Position numbers and translations under genes: made by a program. From Nostoc sp. UHCC 0870 (GTDB taxonomy: Bacteria; Cyanobacteriota; Cyanobacteriia; Cyanobacteriales; Nostocaceae), in NCBI RefSeq assembly GCF_022063185.1, contig NZ_CP091913.1:4290001-4354000 (forward strand): 64,000 nucleotides of DNA. The letters are read 5' to 3'. Below are positions 1 to 7,985 of the stretch, one piece after another (position 1 is the first letter of the stretch; every line of letters begins with the position of its first letter). The notes beneath the pieces were generated by a model. That model was given only the letters and a program-made list of their open reading frames with translations, was not told the DNA's origin and did not search any database.

Positions 1-1392
1 ATTAACAAGGAATTATATCTGCAAGAAGTCACGAGTCGCGCCCAGCAAGGTCAAGGTAATTTTTCTGTCTTTGCGTTGAGAATACTGGAATCTAAGCGCG
101 TTGAGTTGGGATTATCTGAAGATGAAGCTAGAGAAATTCAAGAGCAAGTTTTGCAACCCTATCGGGGGTATGAACGCAAGTTACAAGAGTATGAACAGGC
201 GTTAATTGATGCGGTAAAGCAAGAATATCCCTTTAGCCAGGGAACGCAAAAGGACTTACAAGACTATCAACAATATTTAGGATTGCGGGATGAAGATATC
301 GCGGCGATAGAAGCAAGGGTGTTTGCGCCACAACAATCACAACGCCAGCAGCAGGAAGCGGAAAGATTACGCCAAGAACAACAGAGACAAGCTGAATTAC
401 AACGCCAGCAACAGGAAGCGGAAAGGTTACGTCAGGAACAACAACGAAAAGCTGAATTACAACGCCAGCAGCAGGAAGCCGAAAGGTTACGTCAGGAACA
501 ACAACGACAACGACAACGACAACAGGAAGCATCTAAGGCTCAATCTAACCCAGGTATTCAAACTCAGACTTTTGAATTTGACACCGCTACTATTACCCTG
601 AAATCTGGGTTTTTGGGTATAGGAAAGAAACATGAAATCAACCACAGTCGGGGACGCGCTGAGTATTTTAGAGAAAACTTAGGTAATGGTGTTGCTTTAG
701 ATATGGTGGCGATTCCTGGTGGTAAATTTCTCATGGGTTCACCAGAAGATGAACCAGGACAATTTTACTCATTTAACTCTGAACGTCCACAGCATAAGGT
801 CAGTGTTAAACCCTTTTTTATGGGTAAATTGCCCGTTACCCAAGCTCAATGGAAAGTTGTTGCTGCTTTTGCTAAGGTAAATATTGATTTAAATCCCGAC
901 CCTTCTTTTTTTAAAGGTGTTAACTGTCCTGTAGAACAAGTTGCTTGGGATGAGGCGTTGGAGTTTTGCGCTAGACTATCTCGAAAAACTGGGAGAATCT
1001 ATCGTTTACCTAGTGAGGCGGAATGGGAATACGCTTGTCGTGCTGGGACGACCACCCCATACTATTTTGGTGACGCGATTACCAAGGATTTAGCAAATTA
1101 TTATAACAAGCAAACAACGGATGTCGGGCAATTTCCTGCTAATCCCTTTGGGTTATTTGATATGTATGGTAACATATACGAATGGTGTCAGGATGAGTGG
1201 CACGAAAATTATAATCAAGCTCCAAATGATGCTAGTGAGTGGCTTGGCAGTATAAATGAATACAAACTTCTGCGTGGCGGTAGTTGGGGCGACTATGCCT
1301 GGGATTGCCGTTCTGCCCATCGCACTTGGGGCGCGCGCGCGAGTCGTAACATCAATGTTGGTTTTCGCGTGGTGGCTGTGGCTGTGGCGTGA
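1..1392 (+). CDS. FGE-sulfatase / C-type-lectin-fold protein, 5' truncated by window
   Basis: The frame is open from base 1, so the true start lies outside the window. The N-terminal part visible here has two copies of a short helical module (LGLSEDEA..., LGLRDEDI...) followed by a Gln/Arg/Glu-rich coiled coil made of 20-residue repeats. The C-terminal ~240 residues are an FGE-sulfatase (SUMF1/EgtB-like) domain: DMVAIPGGKFLMGS opens it, then YRLPSEAEWEYACRAGT, YGNIYEWCQDEW, and LLRGGSW...CRSAHR...GFRVV close it. The paired active-site cysteines of true formylglycine-generating enzymes are not evident near the end, so enzymatic activity is doubtful. The domain more likely acts as a ligand-binding C-type-lectin fold. 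Residues between GGSW and GFRVV are atypical and may be a diversified region. Domain call sure; role unknown. Confidence 0.85.
   Translation: MNKELYLQEVTSRAQQGQGNFSVFALRILESKRVELGLSEDEAREIQEQVLQPYRGYERKLQEYEQALIDAVKQEYPFSQGTQKDLQDYQQYLGLRDEDIAAIEARVFAPQQSQRQQQEAERLRQEQQRQAELQRQQQEAERLRQEQQRKAELQRQQQEAERLRQEQQRQRQRQQEASKAQSNPGIQTQTFEFDTATITLKSGFLGIGKKHEINHSRGRAEYFRENLGNGVALDMVAIPGGKFLMGSPEDEPGQFYSFNSERPQHKVSVKPFFMGKLPVTQAQWKVVAAFAKVNIDLNPDPSFFKGVNCPVEQVAWDEALEFCARLSRKTGRIYRLPSEAEWEYACRAGTTTPYYFGDAITKDLANYYNKQTTDVGQFPANPFGLFDMYGNIYEWCQDEWHENYNQAPNDASEWLGSINEYKLLRGGSWGDYAWDCRSAHRTWGARASRNINVGFRVVAVAVA
340..519 (+). repeat. Three tandem 60-bp coding repeats
   Basis: Units start at 340, 400 and 460 and encode QRQQQEAERLRQEQQR-type 20-residue blocks. 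They differ by only a few bases, so they are recent duplications or are being homogenised. They form a charged coiled-coil linker between the N-terminal modules and the FGE-sulfatase domain. Confidence 0.85.
1270..1392 (+). other. Candidate DGR variable region
   Basis: The 3' end of the FGE-sulfatase gene reads GGSW-x6-CRSAxR-x6-R-x4-GFRVV, the layout of variable regions of cyanobacterial diversity-generating retroelements. There the x positions derive from AAC/AAT codons in a template. Here those positions are mostly codons ending in C or T with varied first two bases (GGC, GAC, TAT, GCC, CAT), and the segment is poorer in A and richer in GC than the gene upstream. No reverse transcriptase or template repeat was seen in the window, so the call is tentative. 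Confidence 0.45.
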
Positions 1393-1647
1393 GGATTCTT
1401 TACCCTTTGCACTCTTGCCCTCTACACTTCTTTCTATTTTCCCTTCTTAAGTTCTCGTGCTTTGCGTGAGAAAGTTTTTTTATTTTTTCGCATGAATAAT
1501 TATCACAATACACAATCCTAGCGATTTGTCATTCTGAGTGGAGCGGAGCGGAAGGAAGAATCTCGGACTTGCACCGTAGTCTCTAGATGTTTCATTTCGC
1601 TGTCGCTACATACTCCTAGGTCAAAGCAAGCTACAACATGACAAAGG

Positions 1648-1731
1648 AGAGAGGCTTTAATTTTCCCCCTTCCCTACTAGGGAAGGGGGTTAGGGGGTTA
1701 GGTTTCACGTTAACTTTTCCACATAACGTGA
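1648..1731 (+). repeat. Dispersed repeat, copy A (inverted copy near 32788)
   Basis: The segment has a CTTCCCTACTAGGGAAG palindrome between AGAGAGGCTTTAA and CACGTTAACTTTTCCACATA. The same blocks recur in reverse order and opposite strand at about 32788-32868. No coding potential. Confidence 0.7.
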
Positions 1732-1773
1732 CAAATCAGACTAAATACTCTGTTACTGCTAACAGCACTCCTA

Positions 1774-2113
1774 AGAGGTTGTTTGAAAAGTCTCTATTGG
1801 TGTAGCAAAACATTTTAGATCCCCCTAAATCCCCCTTAATAAGCTACGGTGTATACACAAGTCAGATTTTCTTTCTAGATCAAGGTTTTACCCCCCTTAA
1901 TCCCCCCTTGGAAAGGGGGGAAACCGGAAAATATAGTTCCCTCCCCTTTCCAAGGGGAGGGTTAGGGTGGGGTAATTCGAGGACAGATAGTGTTCGATAA
2001 CTTGTGTATACACGGTAGCCTTAAAAAGGGGGACTTTAAGAAGCTTTCCCCCCTTAAAAAGGGGGATCGACAAGTGCTTAAAATCACCGCCAACCACTTT
2101 TCAAACACGCTCT
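1774..2113. mobile_element. MITE-like element with nested repeats
   Basis: The ends are imperfect inverted repeats: AGAGGTTGTTTGAAAAG at the left and CTTTTCAAACACGCTCT at the right. Inside is a second inverted pair built on CTACGGTGTATACACAAG (about 1842) and CTTGTGTATACACGGTAG (about 2000), plus several C-rich/G-rich blocks. There is no transposase, so it would be non-autonomous. The remaining gene-free bases 1393-1647 hold short dispersed repeats such as GAGTGGAGCGGAGCGGAAG. Confidence 0.6.
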
Positions 2114-2120
2114 AATAGTC

Positions 2121-2243
2121 AGGACTTACGCAAGTGTCACAGTCGATGGTTGGTGCGTGACGCTATAAGTCTTATGACTACGTTCAAATACTTTTACAGC
2201 GTCACACACCCTACATCAAAAATATGCCAGTTGCGTAAGTCCT
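2121..2243. mobile_element. 123-bp MITE-like element, copy 1
   Basis: Perfect 13-bp terminal inverted repeats, AGGACTTACGCAA and TTGCGTAAGTCCT, enclose a core containing GTGCGTGACGCTAT and CAGCGTCACACACCCTAC. A second copy lies in opposite orientation at 50025-50175. It ends 8 bp from the hglT stop codon and may fold as a hairpin in that transcript. Confidence 0.8.
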
Positions 2244-2250
2244 CATAGTT

Positions 2251-3516
2251 TTAAACTGAAGTAGTTTCTACTGTGTCTGATACTTGCACCAACTCATACA
2301 GCTTGACTTCAAACTTCTCCATACAAGCTGACCAATCATATTCCAAGATGGAAGGACGAGCCTGTTTAGCCATAGCTGCTTTAAGTTCAGGGTTGGAGAG
2401 AATATCTATCACCTTTTGAGCAAAATCTGCGGGGTTGTTGGGTTCAGCTAAAAAGCCATTATGACCAGGAGTTACTTGCTCTGAGGTGGATGGTGCTAAG
2501 GCTGCAACAACAGGAGTACCAGAAGCTAAGGCTTCGTTAGTTGTGGTGCAGAAGTTTTCTGTGACGGAGGGATTGACAAAGACATCCGCACGAGCAAACC
2601 AACCTAATAGTTCTGTACCGTGAGACTCACCCCAGATAGTAATACCTGAGCCAAACTTTTCCGCACGTTTGCAAATTTCTGCATCTAGAGGGCCACTACC
2701 CACAATCACTAAATGAATGTTGGGAATTTGAGCAGCAATCAGAGGATAGACATCTAGGAGTTGTGGGACATTCTTTTCGGCGGTGATGCGTCCGACAAAG
2801 AGAATAGTTGGTCTATCGTCATTAGGGATGGGGTTGTGAGAGATATTACGAGGGTGGAATTTCTCGCAATCAATACCCTGATAGGGGACATATTCACTCG
2901 GTTGACATCCTAATTTTTGGTATTTAGCTAGTTGTTCACGAGAGGAAAATATATTCAGATCGTAAGTTCGGCTAATTTGCTCCACCAAATAGGGGATGAT
3001 AGGACTCAACAACTTAAAGAAGACATTCCCTAAGTAATATTTGATGTAAGCCACAATATCTGTGTGGAAGACCGAAATAATCGGGGTTTTAGTCCGTCGT
3101 GCATACTCCACACCCACCGGACGACCATAACCTTGGATTAAGGCTGAATATAAACCGCGCATTTGGGCGGCTTCTTCCACCACAATGATGTCAGGTTGGA
3201 AATCAACCAGTAACTCGGTATCGCTCCAATGACGATAACTCAAAGGTTGGGGTAGAGACTTGTAGAATATCAGTGGCTCTGTGGGGAATGAGAAAGAAGA
3301 GAAATTGGGATAAGATTTTAACTCCTCTAACCCAGGCATGGGGCGATCGCCTACTTTTTTGGGATACTGATCATTAAATTGCGGATGGACTAAAAATACT
3401 TCATGACCCTGTTGTAGTAACCAACGCGCTCTCTGGTGAACTGCAACGGAAACCCCGGTCAAAAAAGGAGAATACAATCCTGAAAACAAAGCGATGCGAA
3501 GTTTTTGCTTATTCAT
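2251..3516 (-). CDS. hglT: Heterocyst glycolipid glycosyltransferase HglT (GT4)
   Basis: A 421-residue GT-B, family 4 glycosyltransferase. The N-terminal half opens with RIALFSGLYSPFLTGVSVAVHQ. The C-terminal half holds ILFVGRITAEKNV and the E-x7-E nucleotide-sugar motif in SVTENFCTTTNEALASGTPV. It has no transmembrane segment, so it is probably peripheral. In Anabaena PCC 7120 the enzyme at the same place beside the hgl cluster (HglT, All5341) adds glucose to the hgl aglycone. Gene order here (hglT, two GT2, DUF2141, GT2, hgdA-C-B, then hglE onward) supports orthology. The ATG start is clear. It is separated from the next gene upstream by 117 bp and may end that transcription unit. Confidence 0.85.
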   Translation of the reverse strand: MNKQKLRIALFSGLYSPFLTGVSVAVHQRARWLLQQGHEVFLVHPQFNDQYPKKVGDRPMPGLEELKSYPNFSSFSFPTEPLIFYKSLPQPLSYRHWSDTELLVDFQPDIIVVEEAAQMRGLYSALIQGYGRPVGVEYARRTKTPIISVFHTDIVAYIKYYLGNVFFKLLSPIIPYLVEQISRTYDLNIFSSREQLAKYQKLGCQPSEYVPYQGIDCEKFHPRNISHNPIPNDDRPTILFVGRITAEKNVPQLLDVYPLIAAQIPNIHLVIVGSGPLDAEICKRAEKFGSGITIWGESHGTELLGWFARADVFVNPSVTENFCTTTNEALASGTPVVAALAPSTSEQVTPGHNGFLAEPNNPADFAQKVIDILSNPELKAAMAKQARPSILEYDWSACMEKFEVKLYELVQVSDTVETTSV

Positions 3517-3633
3517 AATCCTATGTAATGTGTGTATCTTGTCTCAGCCAGAGGTGTTTGAAGAGGAAGCACTTCTACTAAGCAAGTTGGATAAGAATTT
3601 AGGATTTACGCATCGATAGAGAGATTAAAGAGT

Positions 3634-4890
3634 TCACAGAGAAATTTGGCGATCGCTTGGTTGATTTCCTTGCTGATAAGGGCGATATTCCATCAAATGT
3701 ATTTGCCAAGCCCCTTTCACTTCATAGGTAACACCACGCCAATGTACTATGGGCATATCGAAAGCTCGAAACATAGCTAACCCATATACCCATTGTGTCA
3801 AGGGTATTCCCATGATCATCTTCCAGATGAGAGGCCAAGACAATTCTGTGATTGGCTTACCTTGGGAACGAATTATTGGCTGTATGCTCATTTCCAAAAA
3901 CAACGTCAGCATAACTAACGACAGGATATAAATCCCATACCAGATGAAGGCGATCGCAGCTGTACCGCCTTGTCCGGTAAACCAAGCCAGGATAAACACC
4001 ACAACTAACAAATTGGGTAGCAAAATCGTCAACACAGCCTCAGCCACCACCCCCGGCCAAAAAGGATGGTAAAGTCGAGAAGTCATTATTTGACGTTGTA
4101 ACCAATACCTTAAGCTAGGTAAATCCGCCTCCTCCTGATTCAACATAATCAAAGAAGGTACAAACTTCACCTGGAGGTTATGTTGACTCAAGACACGACG
4201 AATCATAGTGTCTTCATCAAAGGCTTGTCCCCACTTCTCTAATAGTCCTGTTTGGTGTATTACCTCTGTTTTTATAGCCAAACTACCACCCCAAGGAACG
4301 CCGTATAGATACATCTGGGCGATCGCCGAAACATTCCAGATATAACGAACTAACGAACCCCAATACGTACCTGTGGGTACATACCAACGGTTTCCAGTCG
4401 TTGCACCTACGGAGGGATTATTTAAAGGGGAGACTAATTCCCGCAACCAATTAGGGTGAACAATCGTGTCAGCATTCACCAACGCCACAACCTTGTAAGT
4501 CTCGTCTAGTTCCGAGACAGCTTGTAACAGGGAACTGCACTTGAGACTACAGGTTGATCGGATGTTTCGCAAATGACTGATTTGGTAATTAGTTACACCC
4601 AATTGACCGATAGTATCGCTGACAACTTGCCAAGCCGGATCATCCTGACTATCGATAATCAGCTTCAAATTATACTGTGGATAGTTTTGCTGAAGTAGCG
4701 ATCGCAAACAATCCGGTAAAAACGGGTCAGCACCACGTAAACATAACAACACCGCCGTTTTCGGTAACTGTTCATCGGGTAAACTTTTAGAACCTGAATT
4801 TAAACTCCCCACAAACAGTAGTACGAAACCCACCTGAACAACTAACCAAGCCACCAAAAATTTCGATATCGATATCACCAAATCATTCAT
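3634..4890 (-). CDS. Membrane GT2 glycosyltransferase, paralogue 1 (altered DxD)
   Basis: A 418-residue family 2 glycosyltransferase with one N-terminal and three or four C-terminal membrane segments, resembling processive or ceramide-glucosyltransferase-like enzymes. The catalytic domain starts at KTAVLLCLRGADPFLP. The usual DAD/DxD metal-binding triplet reads NAD (LVNADTIVHPNW), unlike its neighbour. Later motifs DEDTMI and QRQIMTSRLYHP are kept. I chose ATG 4890: it has AAGGGT nine bases upstream, and its N-terminus (MNDL) aligns with that of the paralogue (MRDL). A TTG at 4923 overlapping the upstream stop is the alternative. It follows the paralogue directly, so the two are almost surely cotranscribed. 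Substrate unknown; a heterocyst envelope role is inferred from position. Confidence 0.82.
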   Translation of the reverse strand: MNDLVISISKFLVAWLVVQVGFVLLFVGSLNSGSKSLPDEQLPKTAVLLCLRGADPFLPDCLRSLLQQNYPQYNLKLIIDSQDDPAWQVVSDTIGQLGVTNYQISHLRNIRSTCSLKCSSLLQAVSELDETYKVVALVNADTIVHPNWLRELVSPLNNPSVGATTGNRWYVPTGTYWGSLVRYIWNVSAIAQMYLYGVPWGGSLAIKTEVIHQTGLLEKWGQAFDEDTMIRRVLSQHNLQVKFVPSLIMLNQEEADLPSLRYWLQRQIMTSRLYHPFWPGVVAEAVLTILLPNLLVVVFILAWFTGQGGTAAIAFIWYGIYILSLVMLTLFLEMSIQPIIRSQGKPITELSWPLIWKMIMGIPLTQWVYGLAMFRAFDMPIVHWRGVTYEVKGAWQIHLMEYRPYQQGNQPSDRQISL

Positions 4891-4919
4891 TTGTTGATGA
4901 CCCTTACATGATGTATCAT

Positions 4920-6179
4920 TCAAAGAGATATCTTGCTATCCACAGGTTGATCTAAAAAATCATAGGGATGGTATTCCACCAAACGAACATTCCAAGGGCC
5001 TCGAATCCGATAGACAATCCCCCGCCACTTCACCGTTGATATCCACACAGAAGAGAGCATAGCTAACCCATATACCCACTGTGTTACGGGAATAGACAAC
5101 AACATTCTCCCCACCATTCCTATTGATAACTTTGTCCCCGGCTGACCTTGGGCGCGAATCACCGGCTGTAAAGCCATCTCCATCAACAGCATCAACGACA
5201 GTAATCCCAAAGTGTAAATGCTGTAGGATTTAAATAATAAATCCGCTACTTCCCACTGAGCATCACCTAACGATAAGAAAAACAACACAATCACTAAAGT
5301 GGGAAACAAAATACTAGAAACAGCTTCACTCACAATAGCTAGCCACCGGGGATGGTACAGGCGCGAATAGAGGATGAGACGTTTCACATAGTCGATTATC
5401 CCCAGCAAATCGCACTCTTCACGATTCACCATAATCAACGAAGGTACAAACTTCACCCTCAACCCATGTTTTTTGAGGATATTGTGCATCATTAAATCTT
5501 CACCGAAGGCTTGCGCCCACTGTTCTACAATTCCTGTTTGACGCAATACCTCTGTTTTTAAAGCCAAAGTCCCACCCCAGGGAATACCAAATAGGTACAT
5601 CTGCACAACTGAAGCTATATTCCCTGTATAGCGTACCAACGAACCCCAGTATTTCCCTGTGGGTACATACCAACGATGGCCTGTTGTCGCCCCAACTTTA
5701 GGATTATCTAAAGGACTAACTAATTCCCGCAGCCAATTAGAATGAACTATGATATCGGCATCAACAAAAGCTACCACTTCATAAGAATCATCCAAATCAG
5801 AAATAGCTTGAATCAAAGCACTACATTTAAGACTACAATTGTGGCGGATAACTCTTAAATGACTAATATCAGCATTAGTTACTTCTAGTTGCTTGATAGT
5901 ATCCCCAGCAATCTGCCAAGCTGGGTCATCCTGACTATCAATAATCAGCTTTAAATCGTAGTTTGGGTAATTCTGTTTTAACAACGCCTCAATACAGTTG
6001 GGTAAAAAAGGATCAGCCCCACGCAAGCAAAGAATTACCGCCGTTTTAGGTAACTGTTCATCAGGTAAAGTTTTTGTCCGCGATAATCGCACATACAACA
6101 AAAACATCAGAGAAATAAAAACCTGAATCCCCAACCATCCCAGCAAAGACCTAAACAAAAATGCTGCCAAATCTCTCAT
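4920..6179 (-). CDS. Membrane GT2 glycosyltransferase, paralogue 2
   Basis: A 419-residue family 2 glycosyltransferase closely related to the next gene downstream. Both share LPDEQLPKTAV, LCLRGADPFLP, LKLIIDSQDDPAWQ, WLRELVSPL and TGxRWYVPTG. Here the DxD motif is intact (VDADIIVHSNW). The acceptor-side residues GEDLMMHNIL and the RLYHPRW segment are present, and a membrane helix lies at residues 10-32 with a cluster of helices after about 285. The stop codon lies 29 bp before the preferred downstream start, which suggests an operon of duplicated genes. Equivalent paired genes sit beside hglT in Anabaena. Their sugar and acceptor are unknown to me. Confidence 0.85.
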   Translation of the reverse strand: MRDLAAFLFRSLLGWLGIQVFISLMFLLYVRLSRTKTLPDEQLPKTAVILCLRGADPFLPNCIEALLKQNYPNYDLKLIIDSQDDPAWQIAGDTIKQLEVTNADISHLRVIRHNCSLKCSALIQAISDLDDSYEVVAFVDADIIVHSNWLRELVSPLDNPKVGATTGHRWYVPTGKYWGSLVRYTGNIASVVQMYLFGIPWGGTLALKTEVLRQTGIVEQWAQAFGEDLMMHNILKKHGLRVKFVPSLIMVNREECDLLGIIDYVKRLILYSRLYHPRWLAIVSEAVSSILFPTLVIVLFFLSLGDAQWEVADLLFKSYSIYTLGLLSLMLLMEMALQPVIRAQGQPGTKLSIGMVGRMLLSIPVTQWVYGLAMLSSVWISTVKWRGIVYRIRGPWNVRLVEYHPYDFLDQPVDSKISL

Positions 6180-6292
6180 GACATCTATAAGTCTCCGGCA
6201 AATTTCGCCATCTGTAATAGTTGAGAGGAAATAAGTAATTCGTAATGGGCTGCGCCCCGCTACGCTAACGTAATTCGTAATTCGTAATTACA

Positions 6293-6353
6293 GTTCGTAG
6301 TAAGGACTTTAGTCCTTATTTATTTCTCAGCACTAAAGTGCTTACTACAAACC
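6293..6353. mobile_element. GTAGTAAGGAC inverted-repeat element, copy 1
   Basis: Ends GTTCGTAGTAAGGACT and AGTGCTTACTACAAACC form imperfect inverted repeats around a second small hairpin, ACTTTAGT. Family members occur at 27176-27233, 58177-58235 and, more diverged or partial, at 52500-52555 and 50248-50273. It sits between the DUF2141 and GT2 genes. Confidence 0.75.
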
Positions 6354-6373
6354 ATCAAAAAACTAACAAAATT

Positions 6374-6841
6374 CTAGCGATCAAGTGAGTATTTCAGAGT
6401 AATATCGACAGTGGTATTTTTGGTGACAGCAAAACTTGATTTATTGAACTTGGGTGTACCTGTTTGGATGGATACAGTAGGATTATTAGAAATCCCAAAT
6501 CCTTCCTTGGGAATGCCAAAGAAATCAGAATCAAGTTTTTGATTACCGTTTTGATCATCTACAACAGCTACAGCATAAGTCCCACGCTTTAAACCATAGA
6601 AATGCTTAGTAATCGACTTACCTGTAATGGGTGTACAGCCACTTTGCACTTCACTGGTGTCACTCATCGGAAACCCTTTCTCGCTAGCGTAAACTCTCAT
6701 GCAAATCTGGCCTTTTTGATGCCGGATACCATTAACTACAACAGTTAACTTAGCTGTAGGTTCTGCATTCAATGGTCGAATACAAGTGAAGCTCAATAAA
6801 GTCGCTAGTAAAACATGATGTAATCGAGCAATCTTCAACAT
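6374..6841 (-). CDS. DUF2141 secreted protein
   Basis: A 155-residue protein with a signal peptide (residues 1-26, ending LNA-EP). The mature part matches the DUF2141 pattern: KGQICMRVYASEKGFP, the acidic VVDDQNGNQKLDSDFFGIPKEGFGISN segment, and a final beta strand VDITLKY. DUF2141 proteins are small periplasmic or secreted beta-sandwich proteins of unknown biochemical role, often found near outer-membrane or carotenoid/lipid genes. It lies between glycosyltransferase genes in the same orientation, 35 bp downstream of the GT2 at 6877, so a role in heterocyst envelope assembly is possible but only inferred from position. Confidence 0.75.
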   Translation of the reverse strand: MLKIARLHHVLLATLLSFTCIRPLNAEPTAKLTVVVNGIRHQKGQICMRVYASEKGFPMSDTSEVQSGCTPITGKSITKHFYGLKRGTYAVAVVDDQNGNQKLDSDFFGIPKEGFGISNNPTVSIQTGTPKFNKSSFAVTKNTTVDITLKYSLDR

Positions 6842-6876
6842 ATTGTTGTCCTCATTAATAGATAGTTTTGGAATGG

Positions 6877-7884
6877 CTACTTTTGTTCAGAAGCGATAAA
6901 TTGCGTTTCTACTTCCTGTGCTTGGAATCTGGTATGATGCCAACTCTGCCAAAGTTGTTGTGCTGCTATCAGCAAATCTTTCAGTAATAAAGACTCCTTT
7001 CCTCTGAGTTTCTGATATAAACTGATAGCGCAACAGATATAATCATGTAAACTCATTTGCAACAGACATACAGAAACGATATATTCCCATAACATTCGCC
7101 AATGAGGGAACAAAATCTTGCCTTTCTTCGATGAGTCAAACCACACTGTATAGGCATAAAAATCTGGCAGCATATTCAATGAGTATTTGTTATTGCTATT
7201 ATTCAGCAACTTATATTCAGGAAAGAACATACTCATTGATTGTTGCGAATGGCTTCTGGCGAAAAATATGTATTCGGCAATTTCGTAGAATTTACCTACT
7301 AAACCAAGCCTTAATAAGAAAATGCCATCTGCGTTGCCATAGCTACCCATAGGCGGGATTTTTCTCAGCGCATCCGAGCGAATTACGCCGTACAATTGAT
7401 AGCACAGATGCTTAGTCAGTAATTCATGAAAACGCTGGTAATTTTTAGGTGAATCTGCCTTGATTTGAATATCATATTTTTGCAAAAATTCACCATGTTC
7501 ATCAATGAAATATACGTGAGAATGGCACAAGATAATTGTTGGGTCTTCATCTAGTACCTCAATACATTTCATGAGAAAGTCAGAGGCGTGTAAATCATCA
7601 TGGGCTGCCCACTTGAAATATTCACCAGTCGCTAATTCAAAAACACGGTTAAAATTCCGGGCGCAACCAATATTTTCGGTATTCCTATAGTAACGGATGC
7701 GTTTATCTTGAGCAGCATAGGCTCGACAAATTTCTTCAGTATTATCTGTAGATGCGTTATCTGAAATAATTAATTCAAAGTCTGTAAATGTTTGAGCCAA
7801 CAATGAATCTAGGGCTGCTTGAAGAAATTTCTCGCCATTATATACAGGTAAACCAATGCTCAATCTTGGTGAATTGTTGGTCAT
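6877..7884 (-). CDS. Family 2 glycosyltransferase, soluble type
   Basis: A 335-residue GT-A, family 2 glycosyltransferase. The N-terminal catalytic domain opens with RLSIGLPVYNGEKFLQAALDS, followed by LIISDNASTDNT and the metal-binding triplet in WAAHDDLHAS. The C-terminal ~120 residues are variable, with no strong membrane helix. This is the class that adds sugars to polysaccharide or glycolipid acceptors. It is in the same orientation as, and 35 bp ahead of, the DUF2141 gene, and 101 bp after hgdA. Acceptor unknown. It could serve the envelope polysaccharide rather than the glycolipid. Confidence 0.82.
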   Translation of the reverse strand: MTNNSPRLSIGLPVYNGEKFLQAALDSLLAQTFTDFELIISDNASTDNTEEICRAYAAQDKRIRYYRNTENIGCARNFNRVFELATGEYFKWAAHDDLHASDFLMKCIEVLDEDPTIILCHSHVYFIDEHGEFLQKYDIQIKADSPKNYQRFHELLTKHLCYQLYGVIRSDALRKIPPMGSYGNADGIFLLRLGLVGKFYEIAEYIFFARSHSQQSMSMFFPEYKLLNNSNNKYSLNMLPDFYAYTVWFDSSKKGKILFPHWRMLWEYIVSVCLLQMSLHDYICCAISLYQKLRGKESLLLKDLLIAAQQLWQSWHHTRFQAQEVETQFIASEQK

Positions 7885-7985
7885 AATGGTAGGGGATTAG
7901 GGACTAGGGATTGGGGACTGGGGACTGGGGACTGGGTAAGAACTTTTCCCTTGTCTCTATTGTCTTCCTTGTCTCCCTTGTCTCC

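Noticed and set aside
6374..6841. Considered as part of a secretion system
   Set aside because: Only a DUF2141 protein with a signal peptide; no other component nearby.
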